Shown: positions 37,492 to 46,445, counted from the first letter of the stretch. The stretch: 64,000 nucleotides of DNA from Isoptericola peretonis (GCA_023241745.1 JALQCY010000004.1:427756-491755), one strand, 5' to 3'. Program-made: numbers and translations. The notes: a model not told the origin generated them from the sequence alone.

Positions 37492-38708
37492 GTGAGCATG
37501 CCGGGCGGCGGACCGGGCCGGGACCCGGGCTGCCCGCCGTCCGGCGCCTGCGCCGCGGCGGCGAGCTGCACGTCGAGGCCCTCGCGGCGCATCCGGACGT
37601 CGATGTAGAGCAGGGCGACGACGGACGCCATGAAGATCGTGGTGATCGCGGCGGAGATCACCGAGGACAGCACGCTCGCGACGATCGTCGTCGTGCTGAA
37701 CGCCTCCAGGCTGCCGCTGCCCCCGCCGATGATTCCGGCGACGAGGCTGATCGGGATGGTGATGATGTAGGAGGCGATGCTCACGATGATCATGGCGAGC
37801 AGGTAGATGCCGAACAGGCGCCAGAAGGAGCCGCGGGTGAGGCGCCAGGTGCGGGCGACCGTGCCGCCCAGGCCCCGTCCCTCGAGCGCGAGCGCCGGCG
37901 CGACGAGCCCGATCCGGACGCCGAGCCACACGACCAGCACCACGAACGCGACGCTCAGCACCACACCGAGGGCCAGCGCCGCCCCGGGGGACTGCTCGCC
38001 GACGAGGGCGACGAGCAGCACGAGCCCGAAGAACCAGCCGAACGTCACGACGAGGCTGCCGAGGGCGCGCAGCAGCGCCCAGCCGATGAGCACGCCGACG
38101 CGCCCGCGCAGCCGCGCCCAGACCTCGCCGAGGGTCAGCTTGCGGCCGATGACCGACTGGCTCACCGACACGGTGAGGATGCCCTCCACCACCGGCTGGG
38201 CGAGCAGCATCGTCAGCCCGATGCCCAGGCTGGACGCGATCGTCTGGGCGAAGAGGTTGTCGAACCCGAGCTCCGCGAACTCCGGGTCGATCTCTCCGAG
38301 CTCCGCGAACGACGACGTGAGGGACGGCACCAGCAGCTGCGCCACGAGCACGCCGAGGACGGTCGCGACGAGCAGCACCAGCGTCGCGGCGCCGAGCATG
38401 ACCTTGGGGTTGTGCCGGATCGCGGTGAAGGCGCCGTCGTAGATCTCGCCGAGCGACAGCGGCCGCAGCGGCACGATGCCCGGCTTCGCGGCCGCCGGGC
38501 CGTACGGCCCCGGTCCGCCGGCGGGTGCCGGTCCGTACTGACCCTGCCCGTACTGGTGCCCGTACTGCCCCTGGCCCTGCTGGCCCTGCTGGCCGTACTG
38601 CGGGGCCGGCGGCTGGGGGGCGCCGCCGGGCGCGCGCTGGCCGTACCGCGGCGGCTCGGGGGCGTCGCCCCAGCCGGACGGCGGCGGGGGCTGGTCGGGC
38701 GTGGTCAT
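37488..38708 (-). CDS. Polytopic membrane protein, GDPD-type membrane-domain family
   Basis: 406 residues from ATG 38708, with GGGAGG upstream. Residues 1-75 are a Pro/Gln/Gly/Tyr-rich low-complexity tail with QYGQQGQ-like repeats, typical of actinobacterial membrane proteins. IVPLRPLSLGEIYDGAFTAIRHNPKVMLG begins the conserved domain, which has six membrane helices and GLGGTVARTWRLTRGSFWRLFGIYLL near 290. It resembles the membrane domain attached to glycerophosphoryl diester phosphodiesterases, without the enzyme. It leads the DUF4129-DUF4350-MoxR-DUF58 operon and diverges from mtrA. Confidence 0.85.
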   Translation of the reverse strand: MTTPDQPPPPSGWGDAPEPPRYGQRAPGGAPQPPAPQYGQQGQQGQGQYGHQYGQGQYGPAPAGGPGPYGPAAAKPGIVPLRPLSLGEIYDGAFTAIRHNPKVMLGAATLVLLVATVLGVLVAQLLVPSLTSSFAELGEIDPEFAELGFDNLFAQTIASSLGIGLTMLLAQPVVEGILTVSVSQSVIGRKLTLGEVWARLRGRVGVLIGWALLRALGSLVVTFGWFFGLVLLVALVGEQSPGAALALGVVLSVAFVVLVVWLGVRIGLVAPALALEGRGLGGTVARTWRLTRGSFWRLFGIYLLAMIIVSIASYIITIPISLVAGIIGGGSGSLEAFSTTTIVASVLSSVISAAITTIFMASVVALLYIDVRMRREGLDVQLAAAAQAPDGGQPGSRPGPPPGMLT

Positions 38709-38775
38709 CGCGGCCTCCCGGGCTGCAGGGCGGTCGGGTCGTCGACGGGCGGCGTCGGCGGACGGGTCGGCGTGA

Positions 38776-38798
38776 GCGACCGGCGTGACGCCGGTCGC
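38776..38798. promoter_or_regulatory. 23-bp palindrome at the start site of the MoxR operon
   Basis: Two 11-bp arms (GCGACCGGCGT and its exact complement) flank a single central G. It lies at and just after the start site expected from TAGGGT at 38808-38803 on the minus strand, and about 90 bp upstream of mtrA. Position and symmetry fit an operator, though a leader hairpin is equally possible. Confidence 0.45.
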
Positions 38799-38802
38799 AC
38801 CG

Positions 38803-38808
38803 ACCCTA
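38803..38808 (-). promoter_or_regulatory. -10 box TAGGGT of the membrane-protein/MoxR operon
   Basis: Read on the minus strand TAGGGT fits TAnnnT, with start near 38796 and a leader of about 88 bases before ATG 38708. No strong -35 was found. Confidence 0.4.
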
Positions 38809-38889
38809 GTACGACCGGCCGCGGTCGCCCACGCGGCTCCACAGCCGGGCGTCCGCCCTGGCAGGCCCGGTGCGTGAAAGGATGCCCCC

Positions 38890-39570
38890 ATGAAGTCTCG
38901 TGTCCTGGTGGTCGACGACGACACTGCGCTGTCCGAGATGATCGGCATCGTCCTGAAGTCCGAGGGTTTCGAACCGACGTTCTGCGCCGACGGCGACGGC
39001 GCCCTCGTCGCCTTCCGCGACGAGCAGCCCGACCTCGTGCTGCTCGACCTCATGCTGCCGGGCAAGGACGGTATCGAGGTGGCCCGCGAGATCCGCGCCG
39101 AGTCCGGCGTGCCGATCATCATGCTGACGGCCAAGACGGACACCGTCGACGTCGTGCTCGGCCTCGAGTCCGGCGCGGACGACTACGTGACGAAGCCGTT
39201 CAAGCCGAAGGAGCTCGTCGCGCGCATCCGGACCCGGCTGCGGCGCAACGACGAGCCCGGCCCCGAGCGCCTGCGCGTGGGCGACGTCGAGATCGACGTC
39301 ACCGGTCACAACGTGGTGCGCGACGGCGAGCGCATCAGCCTGACCCCGCTCGAGTTCGACCTGCTCGTGGCCCTCGCCCGCAAGCCCTGGCAGGTCTTCA
39401 CCCGCGAGGTGCTGCTGGAGAAGGTGTGGGGGTACCGGCACAGCGCCGACACCCGCCTGGTCAACGTGCACGTGCAGCGGCTGCGCTCGAAGGTGGAGCG
39501 CGACCCGGAGAACCCCACGGTCGTCCTGACCGTGCGGGGCGTGGGCTACAAGGCCGGTGCTCCGCGCTGA
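38890..39570 (+). CDS. mtrA: DNA-binding response regulator MtrA
   Basis: 226 residues; the ATG has AAAGGA eight bases upstream. The OmpR-type receiver has acidic pocket DDD (9-11), phosphoacceptor D53 in LVLLDLMLPGKDG and the conserved lysine in DDYVTKPFKPKEL. The winged helix ends with the recognition segment DTRLVNVHVQRLRSKVERDPENP. MtrA is the essential or near-essential actinobacterial regulator linking cell division, wall hydrolases and osmotic response. Identity rests on near-complete family-typical sequence and on the mtrB-lpqB neighbours. Its stop lies 14 bases inside mtrB. Confidence 0.97.
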   Translation: MKSRVLVVDDDTALSEMIGIVLKSEGFEPTFCADGDGALVAFRDEQPDLVLLDLMLPGKDGIEVAREIRAESGVPIIMLTAKTDTVDVVLGLESGADDYVTKPFKPKELVARIRTRLRRNDEPGPERLRVGDVEIDVTGHNVVRDGERISLTPLEFDLLVALARKPWQVFTREVLLEKVWGYRHSADTRLVNVHVQRLRSKVERDPENPTVVLTVRGVGYKAGAPR

Positions 39571-41341
39571 GCCCGCCGCGCGCCGCGTCCGCCGGACGTG
39601 GCGCCGGTGGCGCGCCTGGGCCGTCTCGCGGACGCGGTACCTGGTCCGGCGATGGCGCTCCTCCCTGCAGCTGCGGGTGGTGACGTCGGCCCTCGCGCTC
39701 GGCATCGTCGCGGTGGCGCTGCTGGGCCTGTACCTGTCGGTCTCGATCCGCGACGGCCTCTTCGAGCAGCGGGTGGACCGCATCGAGCGGGAGAACGCGT
39801 CGATCACCGAACAGGTCCGCGGCGCCTTCGACATCTCGCCCGCCACCTCGACCTCCGACCTGCAGCTCCTGCTGGCGCAGATGGTGCGCACCCTGGCGTC
39901 CAGCGCGTCGAGCGCGCAGGACTTCCTGCTGCTCAACGCGCCCGACCAGCCCCAGCGGCTGGCGGACACGGGCACGCAGCCGGGGCTCACGGACGTCATC
40001 AGCGACGACCTGCGCGAGGCCACCCGCGCCACCGACGGCCAGGTGCTGCAGTCGGTGCAGATCCCCGCGGAGTACACCGAGTCCGAGGCGCCGGAACCGG
40101 GCGTCGTCGTCGGCTCCACCGTCCAGGTGCCGTCGATCGGCACCTACGAGCTGTACTCGATCTACTCGCTCCAGGCCGAGCAGGAGACCCTCTCCTTCGT
40201 GCAGCGCACCCTCGCGATCGGGGCTCTGGCGATCCTCGCGCTGATCGGCGTGCTCACGTGGGTCGTCACCCGGCAGACCGTCTCGCCCGTGCGCCGCGCC
40301 GCGACGGTCGCCTCCCGGCTCGCGGACGGGCACCTCGACGAGCGGCTGCCCGAGGCGAAGGGCCAGGACGAGATGGCGACCCTGACGCGCACGTTCAACG
40401 AGATGGCCGCCAACCTCGAGGACCAGATCGCGCGGATGGAGGAGCTCTCCGCGGCCCAGCGCCGCTTCGTCTCCGACGTCTCGCACGAGCTGCGCACCCC
40501 GCTGACCACGATCCGCATGGCGGGGGAGGTCATCCACGCCTCCCGCGACGACCTCGACCCGGCCGCGCGGCGGTCCGCGGAGCTGCTGTACGCCCAGCTC
40601 GACCGGTTCGAGGTGCTGCTCACCGACCTGCTGGAGATCAGCCGGTTCGACGCCGGCGCGGCGGTGCTCGACGTCGAGCAGCGGGACGTGCGCGACATCG
40701 TCGCCACCGTGGCCGACACGTCGATGCCCCTCGCCGAGAGCAAGGACGTGTTCCTCTCGGTCACCCTGCCCGACGAGCCCGCGACGGCGGACGTCGACCC
40801 CCGGCGCGTGGAGCGGGTCGTGCGCAACCTCGTGGTGAACGCCCTCGAGCACGCCGAGGGCAGGCCGGTCGAGGTGACGGTCGGCCTCGACACGGACGCC
40901 GTCGCCGTCGTCGTGCGCGACCACGGCGTGGGTCTCGCGCCGGACCAGCTGCAGCGCGTCTTCCACCGCTTCTGGCGCGCCGACCCGGCGCGCGCACGCA
41001 CCACGGGCGGCACCGGGCTCGGTCTCGCCATCTCGCTCGAGGACGCCCGGCTGCACGCGGGGTGGCTCGAGGCCTGGGGGCGCCCCGGCGAGGGCGCGAG
41101 CTTCCGGCTCACGCTGCCGCGCCGCGCCGGGATCCGGCTGCAGCGCTCCCCGCTGCCAATCGAAGGGCCGTCGAAGGGCGTGACGGCGCCGCCGACGGGG
41201 CAGCTCCCGGTGGTGAACCCGCCGACCGGCCCCACGCCCACCGCGATCCCCGAGCTGGGTGTGGTCGACGTCGACGGCGTGGACATCGTCCACGCTCCTG
41301 TCGCACCCGCCCGTCCGGACGCCGACGAGGAGGCACGATGA
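39557..41341 (+). CDS. mtrB: Sensor histidine kinase MtrB
   Basis: 594 residues from GTG 39557, overlapping mtrA by 14 bases. Two membrane helices (about 40-65 and 210-232) flank a 145-residue sensor region. A HAMP domain follows (TVSPVRRAATVASRLADGHLDERLP), then the HisKA box FVSDVSHELRTPLTTIRMAGE with H310, an N box RNLVVNALEHAEG and the GTGLGLAIS G box. The 75-residue Pro/Thr-rich tail is low complexity. It phosphorylates MtrA. Overlaps at both ends show tight coupling with mtrA and lpqB. Confidence 0.96.
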   Translation: MLRAEPAARRVRRTWRRWRAWAVSRTRYLVRRWRSSLQLRVVTSALALGIVAVALLGLYLSVSIRDGLFEQRVDRIERENASITEQVRGAFDISPATSTSDLQLLLAQMVRTLASSASSAQDFLLLNAPDQPQRLADTGTQPGLTDVISDDLREATRATDGQVLQSVQIPAEYTESEAPEPGVVVGSTVQVPSIGTYELYSIYSLQAEQETLSFVQRTLAIGALAILALIGVLTWVVTRQTVSPVRRAATVASRLADGHLDERLPEAKGQDEMATLTRTFNEMAANLEDQIARMEELSAAQRRFVSDVSHELRTPLTTIRMAGEVIHASRDDLDPAARRSAELLYAQLDRFEVLLTDLLEISRFDAGAAVLDVEQRDVRDIVATVADTSMPLAESKDVFLSVTLPDEPATADVDPRRVERVVRNLVVNALEHAEGRPVEVTVGLDTDAVAVVVRDHGVGLAPDQLQRVFHRFWRADPARARTTGGTGLGLAISLEDARLHAGWLEAWGRPGEGASFRLTLPRRAGIRLQRSPLPIEGPSKGVTAPPTGQLPVVNPPTGPTPTAIPELGVVDVDGVDIVHAPVAPARPDADEEAR

Positions 41342-43053
41342 CGAGGGGGCCCCGCCGCCGCCCGGCGGCCGCGCTGCTCGCGGCGGCGCTCGTGCTCGTC
41401 GCGACCGTCGCGTGCGCCCGCATCCCCACGGACGGCGCGGTGCGGGACGGCGACACCGAGCTGGAGAACGTCAGCGAGATCGGCTACATCCCGACCGGTC
41501 CGGCCGCGGGGGCGAGCCCGGACCAGATCGTGCAGGGCTTCCTCGGCGTCGCGCAGCTGGGCCCCACGTCGACGTCGGCCTTCACCGTCGCCCAGGAGTT
41601 CCTCACCCCCGAGGCGTGGGAAGGATGGGACCGGTACGCCCGCGTGCTCGTGCTGGAGGAGGACCCGCAGGTCGAGCTGGAGGACATCCCCGCCGACGCG
41701 ACCGAGGCCACCGTCACGGCGACCGTCCGGGTGGTTGCGACGCTCGACGAGCGGGGCATGTACACCGAGGCACCGAAGCCGTCGGAGCAGGTCGTGCCCT
41801 TCCGCCTGACCCGTGAGGCGGGCGGGGAGTGGCGGGTCGCGCAGCTCGAGGACGGACTCATGCTGCCGACGGCGTTCTTCGGCCAGGCGTTCCACCCGAC
41901 GACGCTCTACTTCCCGACGCCCGACCTGACCTGGTGGGTGCCCGACCTGCGCTGGTTCCCGCGCCAGACCTGGCGGACGGACGCGACCAGCGAGATCCTC
42001 GCGGGCCCGCCCGACTGGCTCGAGGACTCGACGACCACCGTCATCCCGGAGGGCACGTCGCTCGCGATCGACGCCGTGACGGTCACGGACGACGGCACCA
42101 TCGACGTCAGCCTCACCACCACGATCGCGCAGGCCAGCGCGGAAAAGCGCTCGCTCGCCGTCGCGCAGCTGCAGGCGACGCTGGCCGAGGGGGAGGGGCG
42201 CACCGTCGTCCTCTCGGACGGGAACACGCCCTTGACGACGGCGGGCACCGACGCGCTGTCGGTGCCCCGGACGTCGGGCGACGCGCTCGCGGTCACGGGC
42301 GGCCGCGTCGTGCGTGTCCAGGGGGGCGAGCTGGCGGAGCCGGACGTCCCGCTGCCGCTCGCCGGGCTCGACCCGACGGCGCTGGCGACGGGGCCCGGTG
42401 ACGAGCCCGTCGTCGTGCGCGACGGGCAGGAGCGGGTCGTCCGCGTCTCCGGCGAGGGCGCCCCCGCCGTGCTCATCTCGGGCACCCGGCTCGTGCCCCC
42501 GTCGGTCGACCGGTTCGACGGCGTGTGGAGCGCACAGGGGAGCCAGCTCTTCGTGGCGCTCGCCTCCGGCGACGTCATCTCGCTGGACGTCGACTGGCTG
42601 TCCTCGCGCACGATCCGCTCGGTGCGGGTGTCCCCGGAGGGCGCGCGCATCGCGGTCGTGAGCTCCGGTCCCAGCGGCCGCCTCGTGCACGTGGCGGGCG
42701 TGGTCCGCGACGCCGAGAACGTCCCGACCGGGCTGTCCGCACCCGTGCAGGTCGGCGCGTCCGTGCGGCAGGTGACGCAGGCGGTGTGGCAGGACCAGAC
42801 GGTCCTCGCGCTGCTGGGCAACGAGGCGGACGGCGACGGCGCGGTCTTCCTCGCCGGCGTGGGCGGACTCGCCGGTCAGGGTGGGCTCTCGCGGACGGTC
42901 GCCGGCGTGACCGACCCGCGCTGGGTGACGGCGTCGGTCGGTACGGGCGCGATGCTCGCGGTGGACGGCGGCGCCACCCTCTACTCACGGCAGAGCTCCG
43001 CGCTGTGGTCGATGGTGTCGGAGGACGTGGACCTGGTGGCCTACCCCGGCTGA
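41338..43053 (+). CDS. lpqB: Lipoprotein LpqB
   Basis: 571 residues, starting in an ATGA overlap with mtrB. A signal peptide ends at Cys 27 in TVAC, an atypical lipobox with Thr at -3. The mature part has RIPTDGAV directly after the cysteine, a GerMN domain around 190-320 and a C-terminal beta-propeller-like region. In mycobacteria LpqB associates with MtrB outside the membrane and modulates MtrA phosphorylation; the same gene order implies the same role here. Confidence 0.94.
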   Translation: MTRGPRRRPAAALLAAALVLVATVACARIPTDGAVRDGDTELENVSEIGYIPTGPAAGASPDQIVQGFLGVAQLGPTSTSAFTVAQEFLTPEAWEGWDRYARVLVLEEDPQVELEDIPADATEATVTATVRVVATLDERGMYTEAPKPSEQVVPFRLTREAGGEWRVAQLEDGLMLPTAFFGQAFHPTTLYFPTPDLTWWVPDLRWFPRQTWRTDATSEILAGPPDWLEDSTTTVIPEGTSLAIDAVTVTDDGTIDVSLTTTIAQASAEKRSLAVAQLQATLAEGEGRTVVLSDGNTPLTTAGTDALSVPRTSGDALAVTGGRVVRVQGGELAEPDVPLPLAGLDPTALATGPGDEPVVVRDGQERVVRVSGEGAPAVLISGTRLVPPSVDRFDGVWSAQGSQLFVALASGDVISLDVDWLSSRTIRSVRVSPEGARIAVVSSGPSGRLVHVAGVVRDAENVPTGLSAPVQVGASVRQVTQAVWQDQTVLALLGNEADGDGAVFLAGVGGLAGQGGLSRTVAGVTDPRWVTASVGTGAMLAVDGGATLYSRQSSALWSMVSEDVDLVAYPG

Positions 43054-43090
43054 CCCCGACGACCCGGCTGAGGACGGCGCGCGACGCCTG

Positions 43091-43115
43091 GTCCGCGGGG
43101 GCCTGCCCCCAGGAC
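43091..43115 (+). terminator. Possible terminator hairpin after lpqB
   Basis: GTCC-gc-GGGGG-CCTG-CCCCC-a-GGAC forms an interrupted stem 38 bp after the lpqB stop. It is short and imperfect, so only a weak candidate. Confidence 0.35.
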
Positions 43116-43180
43116 GCCGGCGCCCTCAGGTGCTGTGGAGGGGACGACCAGCAGGGGCACGGCGCGCGACGCTGGCCCAT

Positions 43181-44026
43181 GTGAACGAGGACATGACCGA
43201 CAGGGCTCGACGCCGTGCGACGGGACCCGCCGCGGCAGGGCTCCGCTGGTCGCGCGAGCTGGCACGCCTGGTCGTGCCGGTGGCGTGCCCGGGCTGCGGC
43301 GCACCCGACCTTCGCTGGTGCGCGGCCTGCCGCGACCTGCTCGGGCGTCCGCCGGCCCGGGTCGAGGCCGCGGCCCCGCGGTTGGACCGCCTCGACGACG
43401 TCGCCGCCCTGCCGGTGTGGGCGCTGGCCGCGTACAGCGGGCCGGTGCGCGAGCTGGTCGTCGCGTGGAAGGACCGCGGCCGCACCGACCTCGACCGGCT
43501 TCTCGCGCCACGCCTGCGCGCGGCCGCCCGTGGGTTGGCCGGCCGGCTGCGACAGGCCGGCGCCGGCCGGACGCTGCTGGTCGTCGGCGCCCCGTCGACG
43601 GCCGCGTCGCGCCGAGCCCGCGGCCGCGACCACGTGGGCGTGCTCGCCCGCGCCGCCGCGGCCGGTCTGGGCGACGCCGGGGCGGCTGCCGACGTCGTGC
43701 CGGCGCTGGTCCGCCGCGGCGGCGGCCGCGACCAGGTCGGGCTCGGGGCCCGCGCCCGCGGGCGCAACCTCACCCGCGCCCTGACCGTGCGCCGTCCGGC
43801 GCTCGAACGGTCCGGCGATCACCGCCCCGCCGTCCTCCTGGTGGACGACGTGCTCACCACGGGAGCCACCCTCGCCGCGGCGGAACGGGCGCTCGAGGAC
43901 GCCGGGGCGGACGTGGTCGCCGCGCTGGTCGTGGCCGCGACGCCGCCGCCGGGGACGGTCACGAGAACTGCGACGGATCTCCCGCCGCCCCCGGTACCCC
44001 TGCCGGCCGCGAGCGGGTTAGCCTGA
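43181..44026 (+). CDS. ComF-family phosphoribosyltransferase-like protein
   Basis: About 281 residues from GTG 43181; ATG 43193 is also possible and neither start has a strong ribosome site. An N-terminal zinc-ribbon-like ACPGCGAPDLRWCAAC (four Cys) precedes a phosphoribosyltransferase fold whose PRPP loop is AVLLVDDVLTTGATLA near 215. ComF proteins support DNA uptake in naturally competent bacteria, but actinobacterial homologues next to hpf have unproven function. The tail beyond 265 is Pro-rich. The hpf promoter overlaps its end. Confidence 0.85.
   Translation: MNEDMTDRARRRATGPAAAGLRWSRELARLVVPVACPGCGAPDLRWCAACRDLLGRPPARVEAAAPRLDRLDDVAALPVWALAAYSGPVRELVVAWKDRGRTDLDRLLAPRLRAAARGLAGRLRQAGAGRTLLVVGAPSTAASRRARGRDHVGVLARAAAAGLGDAGAAADVVPALVRRGGGRDQVGLGARARGRNLTRALTVRRPALERSGDHRPAVLLVDDVLTTGATLAAAERALEDAGADVVAALVVAATPPPGTVTRTATDLPPPPVPLPAASGLA
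44019..44024 (+). promoter_or_regulatory. -10 box TAGCCT of hpf
   Basis: TAGCCT overlaps the ComF-family stop codon and predicts a start near 44031. That leaves a leader of about 187 bases before the hpf ATG, containing several GC-rich hairpins. No -35 of quality is seen. Confidence 0.35.
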
Positions 44027-44217
44027 GGGTTCCCACGCGGGCGGACCGCCCCCGAGACCCCGGTCCGGGACGGCCGCCCGTGCGACCCACGAGCGGTCTG
44101 GACCGAGCGTCCGGCGACCCGGGAGGTGGTGCCGAACCCGGCGCCCCCCGGGGTGCCCAGAGCGAATCGCGGGCCGTTCGAGCAATGGGCGGCCCCACGA
44201 CGAAGTGGAGCAACACG

Positions 44218-44880
44218 ATGGAGATCGTCGTCGTCGGCAGGCACACGGAGGTGGCGGACCGTTTCCGCCGTCACGTGGAGGACAAGCTGAGCAAGGTCAC
44301 CCAGCTCGCACCGGCCGCCCGTCGGGTGGACGTGGAGGTGACGCGCGAGAACAACCCGAGGCTGTCCGAGGTCCGGGAGCGGGTCGAGCTCACCGTGCGC
44401 GCCAAGGGGCCCGTGATCCGCGCGGAGGCCGCGGCGGACGACCGGTTCGGCGCCCTCGACATCGCGCTGGACAAGCTCACGGAGAGGTTGCGCCGATCGC
44501 GCGACCGCCGCAAGGACCACCGCCGTCGCGCCAACGGCGTCCTCCCGTCCGTCGACGTCCGCCCCTACGACGAGGTCGCCGCGGCCGAGACCGCCGCCGA
44601 GGTCCCCGCGCCCGTCGCGCTGGCCGAGCCCGGCGACGCGGTCGAGCAGCAGCTCGGCGACTCCCCGGTGGTCATCCGCCGCAAGCTGCACCACGCGGAG
44701 GCGATGACCGTCGACGACGCGGTCTACCAGATGGAGATGGTGGGTCACGACTTCTTCCTCTTCATCGACAAGGAGACCGCGCGCCCGTCGGCCGTCTACC
44801 GCCGACGCGGCTGGACGTACGGCGTCATCGAGCTGGACTCGACGGTCGGTGGCGTGGAGCCGGTCACCGAGCTGACGTGA
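44218..44880 (+). CDS. hpf: Long-form ribosome hibernation promoting factor
   Basis: 220 residues from ATG 44218, with GGAG seven bases upstream. The N-terminal S30AE domain (1-105) has MEIVVVGRHTEVADRFRRHVEDKLSKV and a basic DKLTERLRRSRDRRKDHRRR end. A linker joins the C-terminal dimerisation domain (about 155-220) with VIRRKLHHAEAMTVDDAVYQMEMVGHDFFLF and VIYRRRGW-like VYRRRGWTYGVIEL. The long form dimerises 70S ribosomes into 100S particles in slow growth or stress. It lies between comF and secA, as in mycobacteria. Confidence 0.95.
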   Translation: MEIVVVGRHTEVADRFRRHVEDKLSKVTQLAPAARRVDVEVTRENNPRLSEVRERVELTVRAKGPVIRAEAAADDRFGALDIALDKLTERLRRSRDRRKDHRRRANGVLPSVDVRPYDEVAAAETAAEVPAPVALAEPGDAVEQQLGDSPVVIRRKLHHAEAMTVDDAVYQMEMVGHDFFLFIDKETARPSAVYRRRGWTYGVIELDSTVGGVEPVTELT

Positions 44881-44918
44881 CCTGATCCGGATCGGTCGGG
44901 CCTGTTCATGTGCAGCCC

Positions 44919-45019
44919 GAGCCGGTCGAGGCCTTCTCCGCGAGGACGCGTTCACGGGCGCCAGGGCGCTCTCCACTTCGGGAGGGATACGTCCCCGCGG
45001 AGAAGGCCTCGACCGGCTC
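44919..45019. repeat. Long perfect inverted repeat (24-bp arms) downstream of hpf
   Basis: The 24-base segment 44919-44942 is exactly complementary to 44996-45019. After one A/C mismatch, pairing continues for five more bases (44944-44948 with 44990-44994). The intervening 41-53 bases contain smaller GC stems. It starts 38 bp after the hpf stop. It may act as a terminator, a stable 3' RNA structure, or be a palindromic mobile-repeat remnant. No other copy is in the window. Confidence 0.75.
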
Positions 45020-45107
45020 TCCGCTGTCCGGGCGCGGCGCGGTTCTCGCCCGGCCGAGCCGGATCACCCCTCGTCAGCGTGTCGGTGGTGAAGGGCAGGA
45101 TGTCGGG

Positions 45108-46352
45108 GTGGACTCCCTCTCGCTCGCGCAGGCCCGCCGCGTCGCCCTCGGGGCCCAGGGGCTGCACCGGCCTCGGCCCGGCACGACCGGTGGCGACGCC
45201 GGCGGCGTGACGATGCGGCGCGCGATGGCGACGGTGGAGCGACTCAACCTGCTGCAGATCGACTCCGTCAACGTGCTGGCGCGCGCGCACCTGATGCCGC
45301 TGTACTCGCGGCTGGGGCCCTACGACCCTGGGCTGCTGGACCGGGCGTCGGGGCGGGCGCCGCGCAGGCTCGTGGAGACGTGGGCGCACGTGGCGTCGTT
45401 CGTGCCCGCCGAGACGTACCCCCTGCTCGAGTGGCGCCGGCGCAACTACCTCGACGAGGCCTGGGGCACGATCGCCGGGGCGCCGCTGGCGCACGCCGCC
45501 GAGATGGACCACGTGCGACGGCTCGTCGCCGAGCGCGGGCCGGTGACGGCTCGCGAGATCCACGACGAGCTCGTGGCCACCGGGCGTTCCGGGCCCCGGA
45601 CCCGCGAGGAGTGGGGCTGGAACTGGACCACGGCGAAGCGCTGCCTCGAGTTCCTCTTCTTCACCGGCGAGGTGATGTCGGCGGGCCGCAACTCCGCGTT
45701 CGAGCGGTGCTACGACCTGCCCGAGCGCGTGCTGCCGCCCGCCGTGCGCGCGGCCGCACCGGTCCCCGACGACGAGGCGGTGCGCCGCCTGCTCGAGCTG
45801 GGCGCACGCGCCCACGGCGTGGGGACCGTCCGCTGCTTCGCCGACTACTTCCGGCTGCGCGGCCCCTCCGTGCGGCGCGCCCGGGACGAGCTCGTCGAGG
45901 CCGGGATGCTCGAGCCGGTCGACGTGCGCGGCTGGGCCGAGCCGACCTACCGCCACCGGGAGGCGCGCGTGCCGCGGCGTGCGGAGGCCCGGACCCTGCT
46001 CAGCCCTTTCGACCCGCTCGTGTGGGAGCGGCGCCGTCTCGAGGCGCTCTTCGACGTGTACTACCGGATCGAGATCTACGTGCCCGCGCCGAAGCGGGTG
46101 CTCGGGTACTACGTGCTGCCGTTCCTCGAGGGGGACGCGATCACCGCGCTCGTCGACCTCAAGGCCGACCGGCAGGCCGGCGTGCTGCGCGTGCAGGCGG
46201 TGCACCCCACCCCGCACGCGGGCCCCGACACCGCGGCGGCGCTCGCCACGGAGCTCGACGTGCTGGCGGGATGGCTCGGCCTCGACGACACCCAGGTCGC
46301 CCCCGTCGGAGAGCTCGCGCCCGCCCTGACCGGGGTCCTGCGCGCGGCGTGA
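45108..46352 (+). CDS. Winged-helix protein of the YcaQ (DUF1006/HTH_42) family
   Basis: 414 residues from GTG 45108, the start that fits the family N-terminus SLSLAQARRVALGAQGL. Conserved features are LNLLQIDSVNVLARAHLMPLYSRLG, LVETWAHVASFVP, GWNWTTAKRCLEFLFFTGEV, and LLSPFDPLVWERRRLEALFDVYYRIEIYVP. E. coli YcaQ and actinobacterial relatives are DNA glycosylases that unhook interstrand crosslinks; QIDSV and the winged helices match. The role here would be crosslink repair or self-resistance to an alkylating agent. An earlier open frame reaching 44910 crosses the inverted repeat and is unlikely to be translated. Confidence 0.88.
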   Translation: MDSLSLAQARRVALGAQGLHRPRPGTTGGDAGGVTMRRAMATVERLNLLQIDSVNVLARAHLMPLYSRLGPYDPGLLDRASGRAPRRLVETWAHVASFVPAETYPLLEWRRRNYLDEAWGTIAGAPLAHAAEMDHVRRLVAERGPVTAREIHDELVATGRSGPRTREEWGWNWTTAKRCLEFLFFTGEVMSAGRNSAFERCYDLPERVLPPAVRAAAPVPDDEAVRRLLELGARAHGVGTVRCFADYFRLRGPSVRRARDELVEAGMLEPVDVRGWAEPTYRHREARVPRRAEARTLLSPFDPLVWERRRLEALFDVYYRIEIYVPAPKRVLGYYVLPFLEGDAITALVDLKADRQAGVLRVQAVHPTPHAGPDTAAALATELDVLAGWLGLDDTQVAPVGELAPALTGVLRAA

Positions 46353-46377
46353 GACGACCCGCGGGCGGTCGCGCTCG

Positions 46378-46383
46378 TAGGAT
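46378..46383 (+). promoter_or_regulatory. Possible -10 box TAGGAT of the antiporter gene
   Basis: TAGGAT fits TAnnnT and would start transcription near 46390, 56 bases before the ATG. No -35 is recognisable. Confidence 0.35.
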
Positions 46384-46445
46384 CGGCCCACCACGACGTC
46401 GGGCCCGCCCGCGTCGGCCCGGGTCCGACGAGGTCGGGAGCGCTG

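Noticed and set aside
43135-44217. N-terminal extension of hpf
   Set aside because: It covers the ComF gene in another frame; the ATG at 44218 has a Shine-Dalgarno sequence and begins the S30AE domain exactly.
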